This document shows, one piece after another, positions 26,261 to 35,891 of a stretch of 64,000 nucleotides of DNA. This DNA is from Agrobacterium vitis. Its GTDB lineage: Bacteria > Pseudomonadota > Alphaproteobacteria > Rhizobiales > Rhizobiaceae. Position numbers and translations under genes: made by a program. The notes below the pieces were generated by a model. The model saw nothing but the letters and a program-made list of their open reading frames with translations, did no database searches and was not told where the DNA came from. Location: the NCBI RefSeq assembly GCF_013337045.2, contig NZ_CP118259.1:2790001-2854000 (forward strand). Direction: 5' to 3'. Each line of letters starts with the position of its first letter. Positions within the stretch are counted from its first letter, which is position 1.

Positions 26261-27556
26261 GTGGGCCATGGGATATCGTGTGTCGTGAAGCTATTGCCAG
26301 GCAAAATCCATTTGTCGCGCAAGCTCCTGCTGATCGTCGGCGGCGTTGCTGTCCTGTGCGGTGCAACGGGTTCGGCTGCCGTCTATATCGGCCGTGATGC
26401 GCTGCTCGGGCCATCCTATAGCGAGGTCAACGGCCTGACCTGCATGGAACTGCAATCGGCCACCATCAAGCGCAAGGACCGGCTGTGGGTGCGTAAATAT
26501 GTCACCACGGACGCAACCGATGGCGTAACCCGCATCAAGACCGCGCTCCGCATCGCCAAATCCGTTGCTGAGACAGAAAAACCAGATCTCGTCCAGGTCG
26601 TCGTGCTCGATCAGAAGGGGCCGAAGGACCGGTCCGACATTCGCGGTCGCGCCATTGGCGCCGATGTGATCTATATCGCCAATCCTGCCCACATGGCCGA
26701 AACCGCGCAGATGCAGAGCCTGACGGCACGTTATGTCGACAAACCGGCCAATGGCAATGGCGATTTCTACGGCGAGCGGGTGGAAATGCCTCAGGCCGAT
26801 GCCAGCGCTATGATGGCCAAGCTGACGGACGCGGCTCCTTGCGAAAAGCCCGTACTCGCCACGCCCGAAGGCGAAGGTAAGAAAGAAGGCGGCCACGCCA
26901 AAGAAGATGGGCACGCCAAGGAAAAACCCAAGGAAGGGCAGAGCTCGCATGGCGAGGCAGCGCATGGTGAAGCGGCACATGGCGAAGCGGCTCCAGCCGA
27001 GGCGCATGGCAGCGAAGCGCCAGCAGAGGAAAAGCCCGGCTTGATCGCCTCGCTTAAAGGCATGATTTTCGGCGCTGAAGAGAAACCGGCAGCACCGGCA
27101 CATGACGCCGCCCCATCTGCCGATGCAGCCTCTCTTGCCCATGCCCCAGAGGGCAACCATGCAACCTCCGACAATGCGGCCCCTCATCAAGCGTCCACCG
27201 ACGCGGTGGCCGCTCATCAGGCTGCCCCTGACAAGGCAGCCACTCAACGGCAAGGGGTTGATCAGGTAATTGGCGAAAAGACAGAAGAACCTGCTCCCGC
27301 CACAGCATCCCCCGCAGCTGCATCTGCTCCGGCGGCGGCGTCGCCAGTGGCCGCAGCAGATCCGACGCCACAGGCCGTGGAGAGCCAGGTCGAAAATAAG
27401 GGGTGGCTGAGTTCGATCAAAGCCATGGTCACAGGCACAGACCAGCCGCCAGCGGCAACCGCATCACAAGCCGAAGTGCAGAATGATGCAAAACCGCTGG
27501 TGACCGAGTCAAGCACTACACCCTCGGTTCTGCCGCGCGGTATTTCACTGCGATAG
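26261..27556 (+). CDS. Membrane-anchored protein with Ala/His/Glu-rich repeats
   Basis: About 431 residues. An N-terminal basic stretch and one membrane helix (about 21-43, LLLIVGGVAVLCGATGSAA) are followed by a folded domain (about 50-205) and a long low-complexity region. The tail contains HGEAAHGEAAHGEAAP and many Ala/Pro runs. A short motif occurs twice: GLIASLKGMIFG (about 264) and GWLSSIKAMVTG (about 382). The start is uncertain: GTG 26261, or GTG 26285, which overlaps the stop of a six-codon ATG frame (TCGTGA) in a translational-coupling arrangement. No family is recognised. Confidence 0.75.
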   Translation: MGHGISCVVKLLPGKIHLSRKLLLIVGGVAVLCGATGSAAVYIGRDALLGPSYSEVNGLTCMELQSATIKRKDRLWVRKYVTTDATDGVTRIKTALRIAKSVAETEKPDLVQVVVLDQKGPKDRSDIRGRAIGADVIYIANPAHMAETAQMQSLTARYVDKPANGNGDFYGERVEMPQADASAMMAKLTDAAPCEKPVLATPEGEGKKEGGHAKEDGHAKEKPKEGQSSHGEAAHGEAAHGEAAPAEAHGSEAPAEEKPGLIASLKGMIFGAEEKPAAPAHDAAPSADAASLAHAPEGNHATSDNAAPHQASTDAVAAHQAAPDKAATQRQGVDQVIGEKTEEPAPATASPAAASAPAAASPVAAADPTPQAVESQVENKGWLSSIKAMVTGTDQPPAATASQAEVQNDAKPLVTESSTTPSVLPRGISLR

Positions 27557-27649
27557 AGGCGCCAGAATTGCCCAGAAATAGCATCGTGCAGAAAACACAA
27601 TCGGCACGATGCTATAGAACTTTTCAGCCCCGCTGGTTGACTGGCGCTA

Positions 27650-29146
27650 TCAATCGACCTTGGCGCGCCGCGCCGGGAAGAGAATGATGTCACGGATCGA
27701 CGGCGCATTGGTCAGCAGCATGATCAACCGATCGACGCCGATGCCAAGCCCGCCTGCCGGGGGCATGCCCTGGTCGATGGCGTCGAGGAATTCATCGTCG
27801 AGCTGCTTGTCCTTTTCGCCACGGGCATGGGCCTGTTCGAGCTGTTCAACCATGCGTTTGCGCTGTTCTTCCGGGTCGTTCAGCTCGGAAAAGGCATTGC
27901 CGATTTCCCAGGCGTTGCAATAGGTCTCAAACCGTTCCACCAGACGCGGCTCGCCCGGCACTTCCTTGGCAAAAGGCGAGATGTCCTTGGGGAAATGCGT
28001 CACATGGCTTGGCTGGATCAGCGTGCCCTCGACCTTTTCTTCAAAGATGAAGGACAGACATTCGCCCCAGGTCCAATCCTTTTCGACCGCAAACCCGGCA
28101 GCCTTGGCCGCCGCGCGGGCTTCCTCATCGGTCTTGATGGCCAGGAAATCGATGCCCGTGACGTCCTTGACGGCATCCGGCATCGGCACCCGCTTGAACG
28201 GACCCTTGAAGGAAATTTCCTTATCGCCAAAGGCAAATTCGGTTGAGCCGTGAATGCGCATGGCAAGGTCGGCAAACAGGCGCTCGACCAGATCCATCAC
28301 GTCTTCGTAGTCGGCATAGGCCCAGTAGCATTCCATCATGGTGAATTCAGGATTATGCCGGGTGGACACGCCTTCATTGCGGAAGTTGCGGTTGATTTCG
28401 AAAATCTTGTCGGCAAGGCCAGACACCAGCGTGCGCTTCAGAAACAGTTCCGGCGCAATGCGCAGATACATATCCTGCTTCAGCGTGTTGTGATGGGTCT
28501 TGAACGGATCAGCGGACGCACCGCCATAGACGGATTGCAGCATGGGGGTTTCCACCTCCATGAAGCCATCGTTTTCCATGAAACGACGAATGCCGGAAAC
28601 GATCTTGGAGCGCTGCTGGAAGCGAAGCTTGGATTCGTCATTGGTCAAAATGTCGAGATGGCGCTTGCGATAGCGGACTTCGATGTCCGTCACGCCGTGA
28701 TATTTCTCCGGCATCGGCAGCAGCGTCTTGGTCAGCATGGTGATGGTTTCAGCGTTAATGGTCAGCTCACCACGCTTGGTGCGGCGAACCTGGCCGGTAA
28801 CGCCAACAATATCGCCCAGATCGATCATCGGCAGCATGGCGCGGGCCGCTTCCGGTGTCATGTCCTTATGGCTGAAAATCTGGATTTTGCCCGATGCATC
28901 GCGCAGGTCCATGAACATGCCAGAATTGCGCGAGGAATAAATGCGCCCGGCAACCGTGACCGTATCGCCCGATTCCGTGTCTGGCTCCAGCTCCGCATAT
29001 TTTTCGGCCAGTTCAGCCGTGGTGGCGGTGCGGTGGAAATGGGCCGGATAGACATCGCCGATCTGCTGGCGCAGCAGCGCCAATTTCTGGCGGCGCACCT
29101 CGGTGGCGTCTGAGGAAAGGGCGGTTTCGGTGTTTTGTTCGGTCAT
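27650..29146 (-). CDS. lysS: Lysyl-tRNA synthetase, class II
   Basis: A 498-residue enzyme charging tRNA-Lys. It has an N-terminal OB-fold anticodon domain (about 60-165, VTVAGRIYSSRNSGMFMDLRD) and the class II motifs: motif 2 as FEINRNFRNEG, and motif 3 as GLGIGVDRLIMLLT near the end. Length is standard. A 67-residue open frame and gltX lie upstream on the same strand, suggesting co-transcription. Confidence 0.97.
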   Translation of the reverse strand: MTEQNTETALSSDATEVRRQKLALLRQQIGDVYPAHFHRTATTAELAEKYAELEPDTESGDTVTVAGRIYSSRNSGMFMDLRDASGKIQIFSHKDMTPEAARAMLPMIDLGDIVGVTGQVRRTKRGELTINAETITMLTKTLLPMPEKYHGVTDIEVRYRKRHLDILTNDESKLRFQQRSKIVSGIRRFMENDGFMEVETPMLQSVYGGASADPFKTHHNTLKQDMYLRIAPELFLKRTLVSGLADKIFEINRNFRNEGVSTRHNPEFTMMECYWAYADYEDVMDLVERLFADLAMRIHGSTEFAFGDKEISFKGPFKRVPMPDAVKDVTGIDFLAIKTDEEARAAAKAAGFAVEKDWTWGECLSFIFEEKVEGTLIQPSHVTHFPKDISPFAKEVPGEPRLVERFETYCNAWEIGNAFSELNDPEEQRKRMVEQLEQAHARGEKDKQLDDEFLDAIDQGMPPAGGLGIGVDRLIMLLTNAPSIRDIILFPARRAKVD

Positions 29147-29172
29147 CGTATGTTCGCCTTACGTGGCTGTTT

Positions 29173-29376
29173 TCAATTGTCGCCGTTCGTTAAACGCAGG
29201 ATCTCATCTTCAGCATCGTTCAGTGCGTCCCTCCAAAACCGGAGGTCCTCTTCAGTCGCCAGCTCCGGCAAAGCGTTCGCTGCATAAGCATTCAGTGTTG
29301 CTTCTGCAGCTCGTTTGCGCGCGACGGCGACGTCCATCAAGAGCTTCAAAACAAGTGCGTTTTCATCATCGGGCAT
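29173..29376 (-). CDS. Small hypothetical protein between gltX and lysS
   Basis: A 67-residue acidic helical protein (PDDENALVLKLLMDVAVARK, then FWRDALNDAEDEILRLTNG), likely one or two helices. The start ATG 29376 lies 17 bases after the gltX stop with a weak ribosome site (GAGTTA). No family is recognised. Codon composition is plausible. Position inside an aminoacyl-tRNA synthetase unit makes it worth keeping. Confidence 0.5.
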   Translation of the reverse strand: MPDDENALVLKLLMDVAVARKRAAEATLNAYAANALPELATEEDLRFWRDALNDAEDEILRLTNGDN

Positions 29377-29393
29377 TTAACTCAACTTCTGCT

Positions 29394-30851
29394 CTAGTTT
29401 CCGCTGCCAGCCATGGAGGTCAACACCTGAATGGCCACCTTGAGGCGCTGGCGCACCACGGAACGGCCCAGCAGTGCCATGCTGTCAAACAGCGGCAGCG
29501 ACCGCTGGCTGCCGGAAACGGCAACGAACAGCGGTGGGGTCACGACCCGCAGCTTCTTGCCCAACCGGTCGGCAATGGCCCGCAGCTCTTCCTCGATAGT
29601 CGCCACGTTCCACTCCAGGATCTTTTCAAGATCGGCCTGAACGGTGGTGACGATCTCAAGCGTTTCCGCCGGGCTGGTCTTCAATCCGCCGAAGGAAGCA
29701 GGCGTCAACCCGACATCATTGGCCAGCAGGAAGCCTGCCAGCGGCGGCAATTCGCCAAGCTTGGTGATCCGGCTCTGGGCGAGCTTCAGGCCTTCCGTCA
29801 GCCGGTCATTTTCGCTGGCCCAGGTCAGAACGCGGCCCAGGAATTCGTCCGGCGTCAGCTTTTCGCGCAGCCAGCGACCGTTCAGCCAATCGAGCTTCTG
29901 GATATCGAAGATCGCGCCCGCCTTGGAGAGATTGTCGGGGTCGAACTTGGCAATCAGCTCTTCCATAGTCAACAGCTCTTCGCCTTCGGCGATCTGCATG
30001 AAGAACAGGCCGAGGAAATTCATCAGTGCTTCCGGCAGATAGCCAAGCGCCGAATAATAGGAAATCGAGGTCGGGTTCTTGCGCTTCGACAACTTGGATT
30101 TGTCGGCATTGCGCATCAGGCTGAGATGCATGAACACCGGCGGCTCAAGACCGAGATATTTGTAGATCAGGATATGCTTCGGCACCGAGGCCAGCCATTC
30201 CTCGCCGCGCGCCACATGGGTGATCTTCATCAGGTGGTCATCAACCACATTGGCCATGTGATAGGTCGGCATGCCATCGGCCTTCAACAGAACCTGCATG
30301 TCAACGCTTTCCCACGGGATCGACACGTCGCCATAAACGCCGTCATGGAAATCGCAGGAGCCTTCGGTCGGGATTTTCAGGCGCACGACATGGGGCTCGC
30401 CTGCGGCAACACGGGCATCGACTTCTTCCGCCTTCAAATGCAGGCAGAGACCATCATAGCCGGGCGGCTTGCCCGCAGCGCGCTGCGCTTCGCGCATCTG
30501 GTCCAGCCGGGCAGGCGTGCAGAAACAGCGGAAGGCATTGCCCTCAGTCACCATCTTGTCCACGAAAGGACGGTAGGTGTCCTTGCGCTCGGACTGGCGG
30601 TAGGGACCGTAGGGACCGCCGACGTCAGGGCCTTCGGCCCAGGTCAGGCCGGTCCATTTCAGCGCGTCCAGCACCTTCTGCTCGAATTCAGCCGTCGAGC
30701 GGGTCGCATCGGTATCTTCGATGCGCAGAATGAATTCGCCGCCGTGTTTCTTGGCGAACAGATAGTTGAACAGCGCGATATAGGCTGTGCCGACATGCGG
30801 TTCACCGGTGGGAGAAGGAGCGATACGGACGCGGACGCCGGAAGTGGTCAT
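29394..30851 (-). CDS. gltX: Glutamyl-tRNA synthetase
   Basis: A 485-residue class I synthetase. The HIGH-type signature is in APSPTGEPHVGTAYI, with FILRIEDTDATRS typical of GluRS. The KMSKS-type loop reads KSKLSKRKNP. The C-terminal helical anticodon domain follows. The open frame extends to 30899, with another ATG at 30869. ATG 30851 gives the family's standard N-terminus, though none has a strong ribosome site. Rhizobia often have two GltX proteins, and which this one is cannot be decided here. Confidence 0.95.
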   Translation of the reverse strand: MTTSGVRVRIAPSPTGEPHVGTAYIALFNYLFAKKHGGEFILRIEDTDATRSTAEFEQKVLDALKWTGLTWAEGPDVGGPYGPYRQSERKDTYRPFVDKMVTEGNAFRCFCTPARLDQMREAQRAAGKPPGYDGLCLHLKAEEVDARVAAGEPHVVRLKIPTEGSCDFHDGVYGDVSIPWESVDMQVLLKADGMPTYHMANVVDDHLMKITHVARGEEWLASVPKHILIYKYLGLEPPVFMHLSLMRNADKSKLSKRKNPTSISYYSALGYLPEALMNFLGLFFMQIAEGEELLTMEELIAKFDPDNLSKAGAIFDIQKLDWLNGRWLREKLTPDEFLGRVLTWASENDRLTEGLKLAQSRITKLGELPPLAGFLLANDVGLTPASFGGLKTSPAETLEIVTTVQADLEKILEWNVATIEEELRAIADRLGKKLRVVTPPLFVAVSGSQRSLPLFDSMALLGRSVVRQRLKVAIQVLTSMAGSGN

Positions 30852-31231
30852 GATTTTGCTCGTGGTCATGGAGGCGAGGATCGGACAGAGCCAAGCCATC
30901 GCATTTTGATGATCTGGACGCGGTGAAAGCCACGCTCAAGGCAGGCTTCCAGCGATAATCCTTTGGCTGGCCTTAGGCCATATCTAAGGCCAAGCGTCAA
31001 GGAAAACCCAAGCATCGGCGGGAACACATGGGTCGGTGACAGGGGATCTTGAAAAAGGATCATGAAAAAATCAAAAAATATCAGATGAGGACGGAACCAT
31101 TTCTGCCACCGCCCGTTAGGAGTGCAGGAAAGCGGTTGTGAATCCCGCGAACCTAAAACCCCCGTCCCCCGCTTGAAAGCCTGCGTTCCGCCAACGCAGG
31201 CTTTCGGCATTTCAGGCCCACTCAACGTTGA
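30852..31231 (-). other. 380-bp gltX leader with two hairpins
   Basis: No gene is seen here. TGGCCTTAG and CTAAGGCCA (30968-30992) form a 9-bp stem. GAAAGCCTGCGTT and AACGCAGGCTTTC (31175-31205) form a perfect 13-bp stem with a 5-base loop, placed just beyond the end of the SLC13 gene. The latter probably ends that gene's transcript, although the T run is missing. Confidence 0.5.
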
Positions 31232-32992
31232 TCATTTCAACGGCCAGACGACGATCAGCGCGGGGATGGCGACCAGAATGATCAACAGCGACAGCGGCAG
31301 GCCAAGGCGTGGATAATCGCTGAACTTATAGCCGCCCGGCCCCATCACCAACGTGTTGCATTGATGACCAATCGGGGTGAGGAAATCACAACCGGCGCCG
31401 ATTGCTACCGCCATCAGGAAGGCGTCAGGCCGGAAGCCGAGATTATGGGCGAAGCTGGCGGCAATCGGCGCCATGACCAGCACGGTGGCGGCATTGTTGA
31501 GAAATGGCGTTACCGCCATGGCGGTCACCAGGATCAGCGCCAGCGCACCGTAAGGCGGCAGCCCATGGGCAACATGGCCAAGCCATCCCGCAATCACATC
31601 CGTTCCGCCGGTGCTGCGCAATGTATCGCTAACCGGGATCAACGCCGCCAGCATGACGAGGATCGGACCATCGACGGCTTGATAAAAATCGTTGAGCGGA
31701 ATGACCCGAAACACCACCATCGCCACAGCCGCGGCAAAGAAGGCAACCGGCACCGGCGCAAGGCCAAGCGCCGTCGATCCCATCGCAGCAATCAGGATCA
31801 GCACCGGGATAAGCGCGCTGCGGCTGGTGCCGAGCAGGATTTCGCGCTCAGCCAGCGGCAGGCAATCCAGCGTCTGCAACACGGCCGGCAGGGCGGTGCG
31901 TCGGCCCTGAAGCACGACGACATCGCCAGCGCGCAAGGCCACATGCGCCAGCCGCTCCTTCAGCCGCTTGCCGCGACGGCTGACGGCCAGCAGATTGATG
32001 CCATAGGTATTGAACAACGACACATCGCGGGCCGTCAGGCCTTCCAGCGGCGAACCCGGCCCGACCACCGCCTCGATGGCGGTGATTTCACCGCCTGAAC
32101 CGATTTCCCGGCCCGACAGTTTTAGCCCGGATTGGCTGACCAGCCGGTCAAGCGCATCGGACGGTCCCTCGAGCAGCAATGTGTCCTGCTCTTTCAACAC
32201 CATGTCTGGGAAAGGCGAAATACGGCTGTGGCCGCGCAGGATGGCAGTGGCGATCACCTCGCCGGCGGTGGGTTTCAACAGATCGCGCAGCGGCTTGCCT
32301 GACAGCGCCGAGCCTCCGGGCAGGGTCGCCTCGGTGGAGAAATTGGAATTGCCGAGTGCTTCCTGCAAGGTCGGGTTCTGGTTCTGGCGCTTGGGCACCA
32401 GCCAATAGAACAACATCAGGAAAATCACCCCGGCAACGGCCAGGATCGCGCCGACAGGGGTGAAATCGAACATGGTGAACGGCGTGCCGGTCAGTTCACC
32501 CCGCAGCCTGGATACGACAATATTGGGCGAGGTGCCGATCTGGGTCATCAGCCCGCCCAACAACGCACCAAACGCCATCGGCATCAGGAAGGCGGAGACC
32601 GGCGTCCCTGACTTCTTCGAGAACTGGAACGCGACCGGCATCATGATAGCCAATGCGCCGATATTCTTGATGAAGGCCGACAGCACCGTCACCGTCAGCA
32701 CCAGAAGCAACATCTGGGCGCGGGTCGATGTCAAGTTGGGGAAGAAGCGTTTGATGGCGGCATCGACCAGACCGGACCGCGCCACCCCGGCGCTGACCAC
32801 CAGGGCACTGCCGACGATGATGACGATATCGTCACTGAACCCGGAAAACGCCTTGTCGGCTGGCACAAGACCAAGAGCGATCGCGGCCAGAAGGGTTAGC
32901 CCCGCCACCACATCATAGCGGATACGGTCCCACATGAAAGCCACCATCATCAGGCCGATGACGGCGAAAGCCAAAATCTGTTGAGTCGTCAT
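31232..32992 (-). CDS. SLC13-family anion transporter with two TrkA-C domains
   Basis: A 586-residue inner-membrane protein. N- and C-terminal membrane blocks (about 5-190 and 395-585) surround two cytosolic TrkA-C/RCK_C-like domains (about 205-290 and 300-375, including EQDTLLLEGPSDALDRL). This is the layout of the SLC13/DASS-like permeases annotated as sulfate or citrate transporters. The SNAT-like motif region reads MTQIGTSPNIVVS near residue 160, and a second copy near 555 is PIGHQCNTLVMGPG. Substrate is unproven. It stands alone. Confidence 0.88.
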   Translation of the reverse strand: MTTQQILAFAVIGLMMVAFMWDRIRYDVVAGLTLLAAIALGLVPADKAFSGFSDDIVIIVGSALVVSAGVARSGLVDAAIKRFFPNLTSTRAQMLLLVLTVTVLSAFIKNIGALAIMMPVAFQFSKKSGTPVSAFLMPMAFGALLGGLMTQIGTSPNIVVSRLRGELTGTPFTMFDFTPVGAILAVAGVIFLMLFYWLVPKRQNQNPTLQEALGNSNFSTEATLPGGSALSGKPLRDLLKPTAGEVIATAILRGHSRISPFPDMVLKEQDTLLLEGPSDALDRLVSQSGLKLSGREIGSGGEITAIEAVVGPGSPLEGLTARDVSLFNTYGINLLAVSRRGKRLKERLAHVALRAGDVVVLQGRRTALPAVLQTLDCLPLAEREILLGTSRSALIPVLILIAAMGSTALGLAPVPVAFFAAAVAMVVFRVIPLNDFYQAVDGPILVMLAALIPVSDTLRSTGGTDVIAGWLGHVAHGLPPYGALALILVTAMAVTPFLNNAATVLVMAPIAASFAHNLGFRPDAFLMAVAIGAGCDFLTPIGHQCNTLVMGPGGYKFSDYPRLGLPLSLLIILVAIPALIVVWPLK

Positions 32993-33186
32993 GAATGTCC
33001 GGATCGGTCAGAGTTGGGCTCAAAAGGCTTGAAGTGCCGGTTTGTTCCTTACGGTTACGCCATCGCTCCGGCACCATGCACTCTTTAAGAGTAGCATGCA
33101 CACGAAACGACGGCATCAACGCGACTGTGACAGTTCATAATTCGGGCATGATGATCAAGTCTACAGCCTTTAGCTTACCTTGACCT

Positions 33187-34524
33187 TCAGGCCACCTTGG
33201 CCAACAGCTTTTCTTCGAGCCGTGCCAAAATATCCTTGCAGACAGCATCTTCCTTTTCGACGCCGTGCATGAGGATTTCACGGGCCGCCTCGACATCCGA
33301 TGGATCGGCGTAATAGGCGTGGAACTCTCCCAGCACTGCATAGGCCGCCATTTCGCCAGCCTCGACAGCCAGTTCCAGCATGTCTCGCGCGCCGTCGAGA
33401 TCGACGATGCCACCAATGCCCTTCATGCGGAACCGCCCCAGATTGACCATGGCAAGGGCATGACCGTTTTCAGCTGCCATTTCGAACCAGATCCGCGCCT
33501 GGTTGAGATCGCCCTCACCTTCGCCTGCACCGGTCGCGGCAACCACCGCCATCTGGAACTGGGCCGCGACATCGCCTTTCAACGCCGCCTTTTCCAGCCA
33601 CATCAGCGCTTCCACCGAACTGGCCTTGACGTCGATGCCATGGCGATAGCGTCGCTCCAGGTCACGGCAGGCGCGCCTGTCGCCCATGCGGCCAAGCGCC
33701 GTCAGCCAGCGCACACCCCGGGCGCGGTCCCGCTCGGGATAGGCTTCGTGGAGATAATATTTCGCCAGCTCCTCGACAGAGGAGCGGTAGCCCTTGGCGG
33801 CAGCGGCGCTGAGCAGGCGCAGTGCCTTCTCCTCATCAGGTGCGGTGCCAAGACCGTTCAGATATTGCATGGCAAGGTAATGGCGCGCCGTACTATTGCC
33901 GGCCGCCGCCGCGTATTTGAAATATGGCAGGGCGCGGGCATAATCCACCTCGCCCAAATGCCCACCGGCCAGCAGCGTTCCCATGCCCAGATGCGCCCGC
34001 ACACTGCCAGCCGTCACCGCTGGCTCGTAGCAGATCAGCGCCGTATGCGGATCGGCCTCGCCGCCAATGCCGGACGCCAGAAGATAACCGGCCAGCGCCG
34101 AACCATCGACATTGCCGTGCTCATGGGCGCGAAGCGCATAGTCACGGGCCAGTTCCGGCTCGCAAACCAGTTGCATGACATCGCCATAGAGCCGCACAGC
34201 CGCCGGAGACGTCGGCATGTCCTGGCGCGGTGAAATCAGATAGAGCCGGGCCGTCAGGGCCATGGCACCGACATGCCCCGCATCGGCGGCATAGCGCGCC
34301 AACCGGCGGGCCTCTGCCAGATCGGAAATCACCCCGCGTCCTGATTCATAAAGCCGCGCCAGTTCATAGGATGCCCCGACATGGCCACCCTTGGCCGCCT
34401 TGCGCAGGGCACTCGCGGCCAGCGGCATCCGGCCCGCGCCGAGCTTCTTCATGCCATGGCGATAAGCCTGCCGGATTGCCGCGCCTCGGACAAAAAAGGG
34501 CACAAAAGACAGCAATTGCTTCAT
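33187..34524 (-). CDS. Sel1-repeat (SEL1-like TPR) protein of the type I secretion operon
   Basis: A 445-residue protein consisting almost wholly of Sel1-like repeats of about 36 residues. Examples are GHVGASYELARLYESGRGV, NSTARHYLAMQYLNGLGTA and GHALAMVNLGRFRMKGIGG. These form an alpha-solenoid for protein binding. No convincing signal peptide is seen; the N-terminus has only a moderately hydrophobic segment. Its start overlaps the stop region of the HlyD gene by four bases, indicating one operon with the exporter. It may be a chaperone or assembly factor for the exported protein (inference). Confidence 0.9.
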   Translation of the reverse strand: MKQLLSFVPFFVRGAAIRQAYRHGMKKLGAGRMPLAASALRKAAKGGHVGASYELARLYESGRGVISDLAEARRLARYAADAGHVGAMALTARLYLISPRQDMPTSPAAVRLYGDVMQLVCEPELARDYALRAHEHGNVDGSALAGYLLASGIGGEADPHTALICYEPAVTAGSVRAHLGMGTLLAGGHLGEVDYARALPYFKYAAAAGNSTARHYLAMQYLNGLGTAPDEEKALRLLSAAAAKGYRSSVEELAKYYLHEAYPERDRARGVRWLTALGRMGDRRACRDLERRYRHGIDVKASSVEALMWLEKAALKGDVAAQFQMAVVAATGAGEGEGDLNQARIWFEMAAENGHALAMVNLGRFRMKGIGGIVDLDGARDMLELAVEAGEMAAYAVLGEFHAYYADPSDVEAAREILMHGVEKEDAVCKDILARLEEKLLAKVA

Positions 34525-35891
34525 GGTTCGCGCATTCCCTCGCTCACGACCGGCACAACCCGGTCAAACAGATAGGCCGCCACAGTCTGGTCGCCAACAA
34601 CCACGTCCGTCACCAGTGTCATCCCGGCAATCAGATTGAAATCGGCCGGATTGCTTTTCAGATGCGGGTCGTCGATGGTGATCTTGGCGATATAGAATGT
34701 CCGCTCGGATGCGCCTTGCGTCGCCGCACCGTCGCCGCGTGAGACTTTCAGACTATCGGGGCTGACAGCCCGGACCGTGCCGCGCAAGCCGCCAAAGCGG
34801 GCGAAAGGCCAGGCATCGAGCTTGATATCGACCGGCTGGCCAACCTTGATAAAGCCCTGGTCCTGGGTGGAAATTTCCGTTTCTACTTCAAGCCGGGCTG
34901 CCTTGGGCACCAGCACGAACATTTTCTGTGCCGTCTGCGCCACCGAACCGATGGAAATTTCGCCGATCTGAAGCACGGTTGCGTCTTCCGGCGCCTTCAG
35001 TTCGATCAGGTCGGAACGCTTGTCGGCCTTGTTCAGCTCCTCGATGGCTGCATTCAACGCCACCTGCTGCTTGACCAGTTGGCCCATGGCGTCGGAGCGC
35101 CATTGCTGGGCCTGATCTTCCATCTGCGACTGCACCGACTGAATGTCATGGGCGCCGCTTTCCAGCTTGCCCTCGACTTCGCGGATTGTGCCGGTGACTT
35201 CCAGCACCCAGTCCTTGGCCTTCAGGCCATCGGCCCGGGAGGCATATTTCTTATCGACCAGCGCGCTTTTCATCGCCTCGCTTTCCTCGCTCAGCGACAG
35301 GCGCTGGCGATTGACAGCAAGTTCCTGCTGCAACTGCGCCTGCGTGGTCTCCAGCGAAGAGATCTTGGCCTTGAAGGTCGACATCGAGGCTTCATATTGC
35401 GACCGGCGGGCTTCAAAGAACCGGCGCTGCAATTTCCCAAAACTATCGCCGTCGCGCGGCTGGTAATCACGCCCATCGATTTCCGCCTTCAACCGCTCGA
35501 CTTCGGCTGAAAGGCTGGCCATCTGCCGGCTGGCCGTGGTCTGGTCGGCACGCGAAAAGGTCGGGTCGAGCGTGGCCAGCAATTGCCCCGCCTTCACCTC
35601 CTGGCCTTCGCGCACCAGGATTTCCCGAACGATCGAGGTTTCCAGCGGCTGCACCACGGTATTGGGCGCCTCGGACGCCACGCGACCGCGCGCAGTCACC
35701 ACCCGTTCGACCGGCATGAACACTGACAGCAGGACCGCGCTGGTGATCAGGGCCGCCACCGTGGCAATCGTCATCCGCGCCGATTTGGGAGGGGTCCGAT
35801 GCAGGATGCTGGCGCTTTCGGACAGGAATTCCGCTGTCGTACGGACCGCGTAACGATGCTCGTCAGGCGACAGCGTCAAGGTTTTCGTCAT
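34521..35891 (-). CDS. Type I secretion adaptor, HlyD family
   Basis: A 456-residue membrane fusion protein. A cytoplasmic N-terminus is followed by one membrane helix (about 42-60, IATVAALITSAVLLSVF). Then come the lipoyl half (about 65-105, EILVREGQEVKAGQLLATLD), a long coiled coil (about 105-290) and a C-terminal beta-barrel. This is the HlyD/PrtE layout linking an ABC exporter to TolC. It overlaps the ABC gene by 29 bases with GGAAAAG before its ATG, and the Sel1 gene by four bases, so all three are co-translated. Confidence 0.93.
   Translation of the reverse strand: MTKTLTLSPDEHRYAVRTTAEFLSESASILHRTPPKSARMTIATVAALITSAVLLSVFMPVERVVTARGRVASEAPNTVVQPLETSIVREILVREGQEVKAGQLLATLDPTFSRADQTTASRQMASLSAEVERLKAEIDGRDYQPRDGDSFGKLQRRFFEARRSQYEASMSTFKAKISSLETTQAQLQQELAVNRQRLSLSEESEAMKSALVDKKYASRADGLKAKDWVLEVTGTIREVEGKLESGAHDIQSVQSQMEDQAQQWRSDAMGQLVKQQVALNAAIEELNKADKRSDLIELKAPEDATVLQIGEISIGSVAQTAQKMFVLVPKAARLEVETEISTQDQGFIKVGQPVDIKLDAWPFARFGGLRGTVRAVSPDSLKVSRGDGAATQGASERTFYIAKITIDDPHLKSNPADFNLIAGMTLVTDVVVGDQTVAAYLFDRVVPVVSEGMREP

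Noticed and set aside
29103..30926. 607-residue open frame on the plus strand over gltX
   Set aside because: Antisense shadow of a clear synthetase; composition is Arg/His/Gln-rich and unlike a real protein.
31175..31205. tRNA-like hairpin near gltX
   Set aside because: It is a single perfect stem-loop; no T-arm GGTTCGAATCC pattern or cloverleaf can be drawn.
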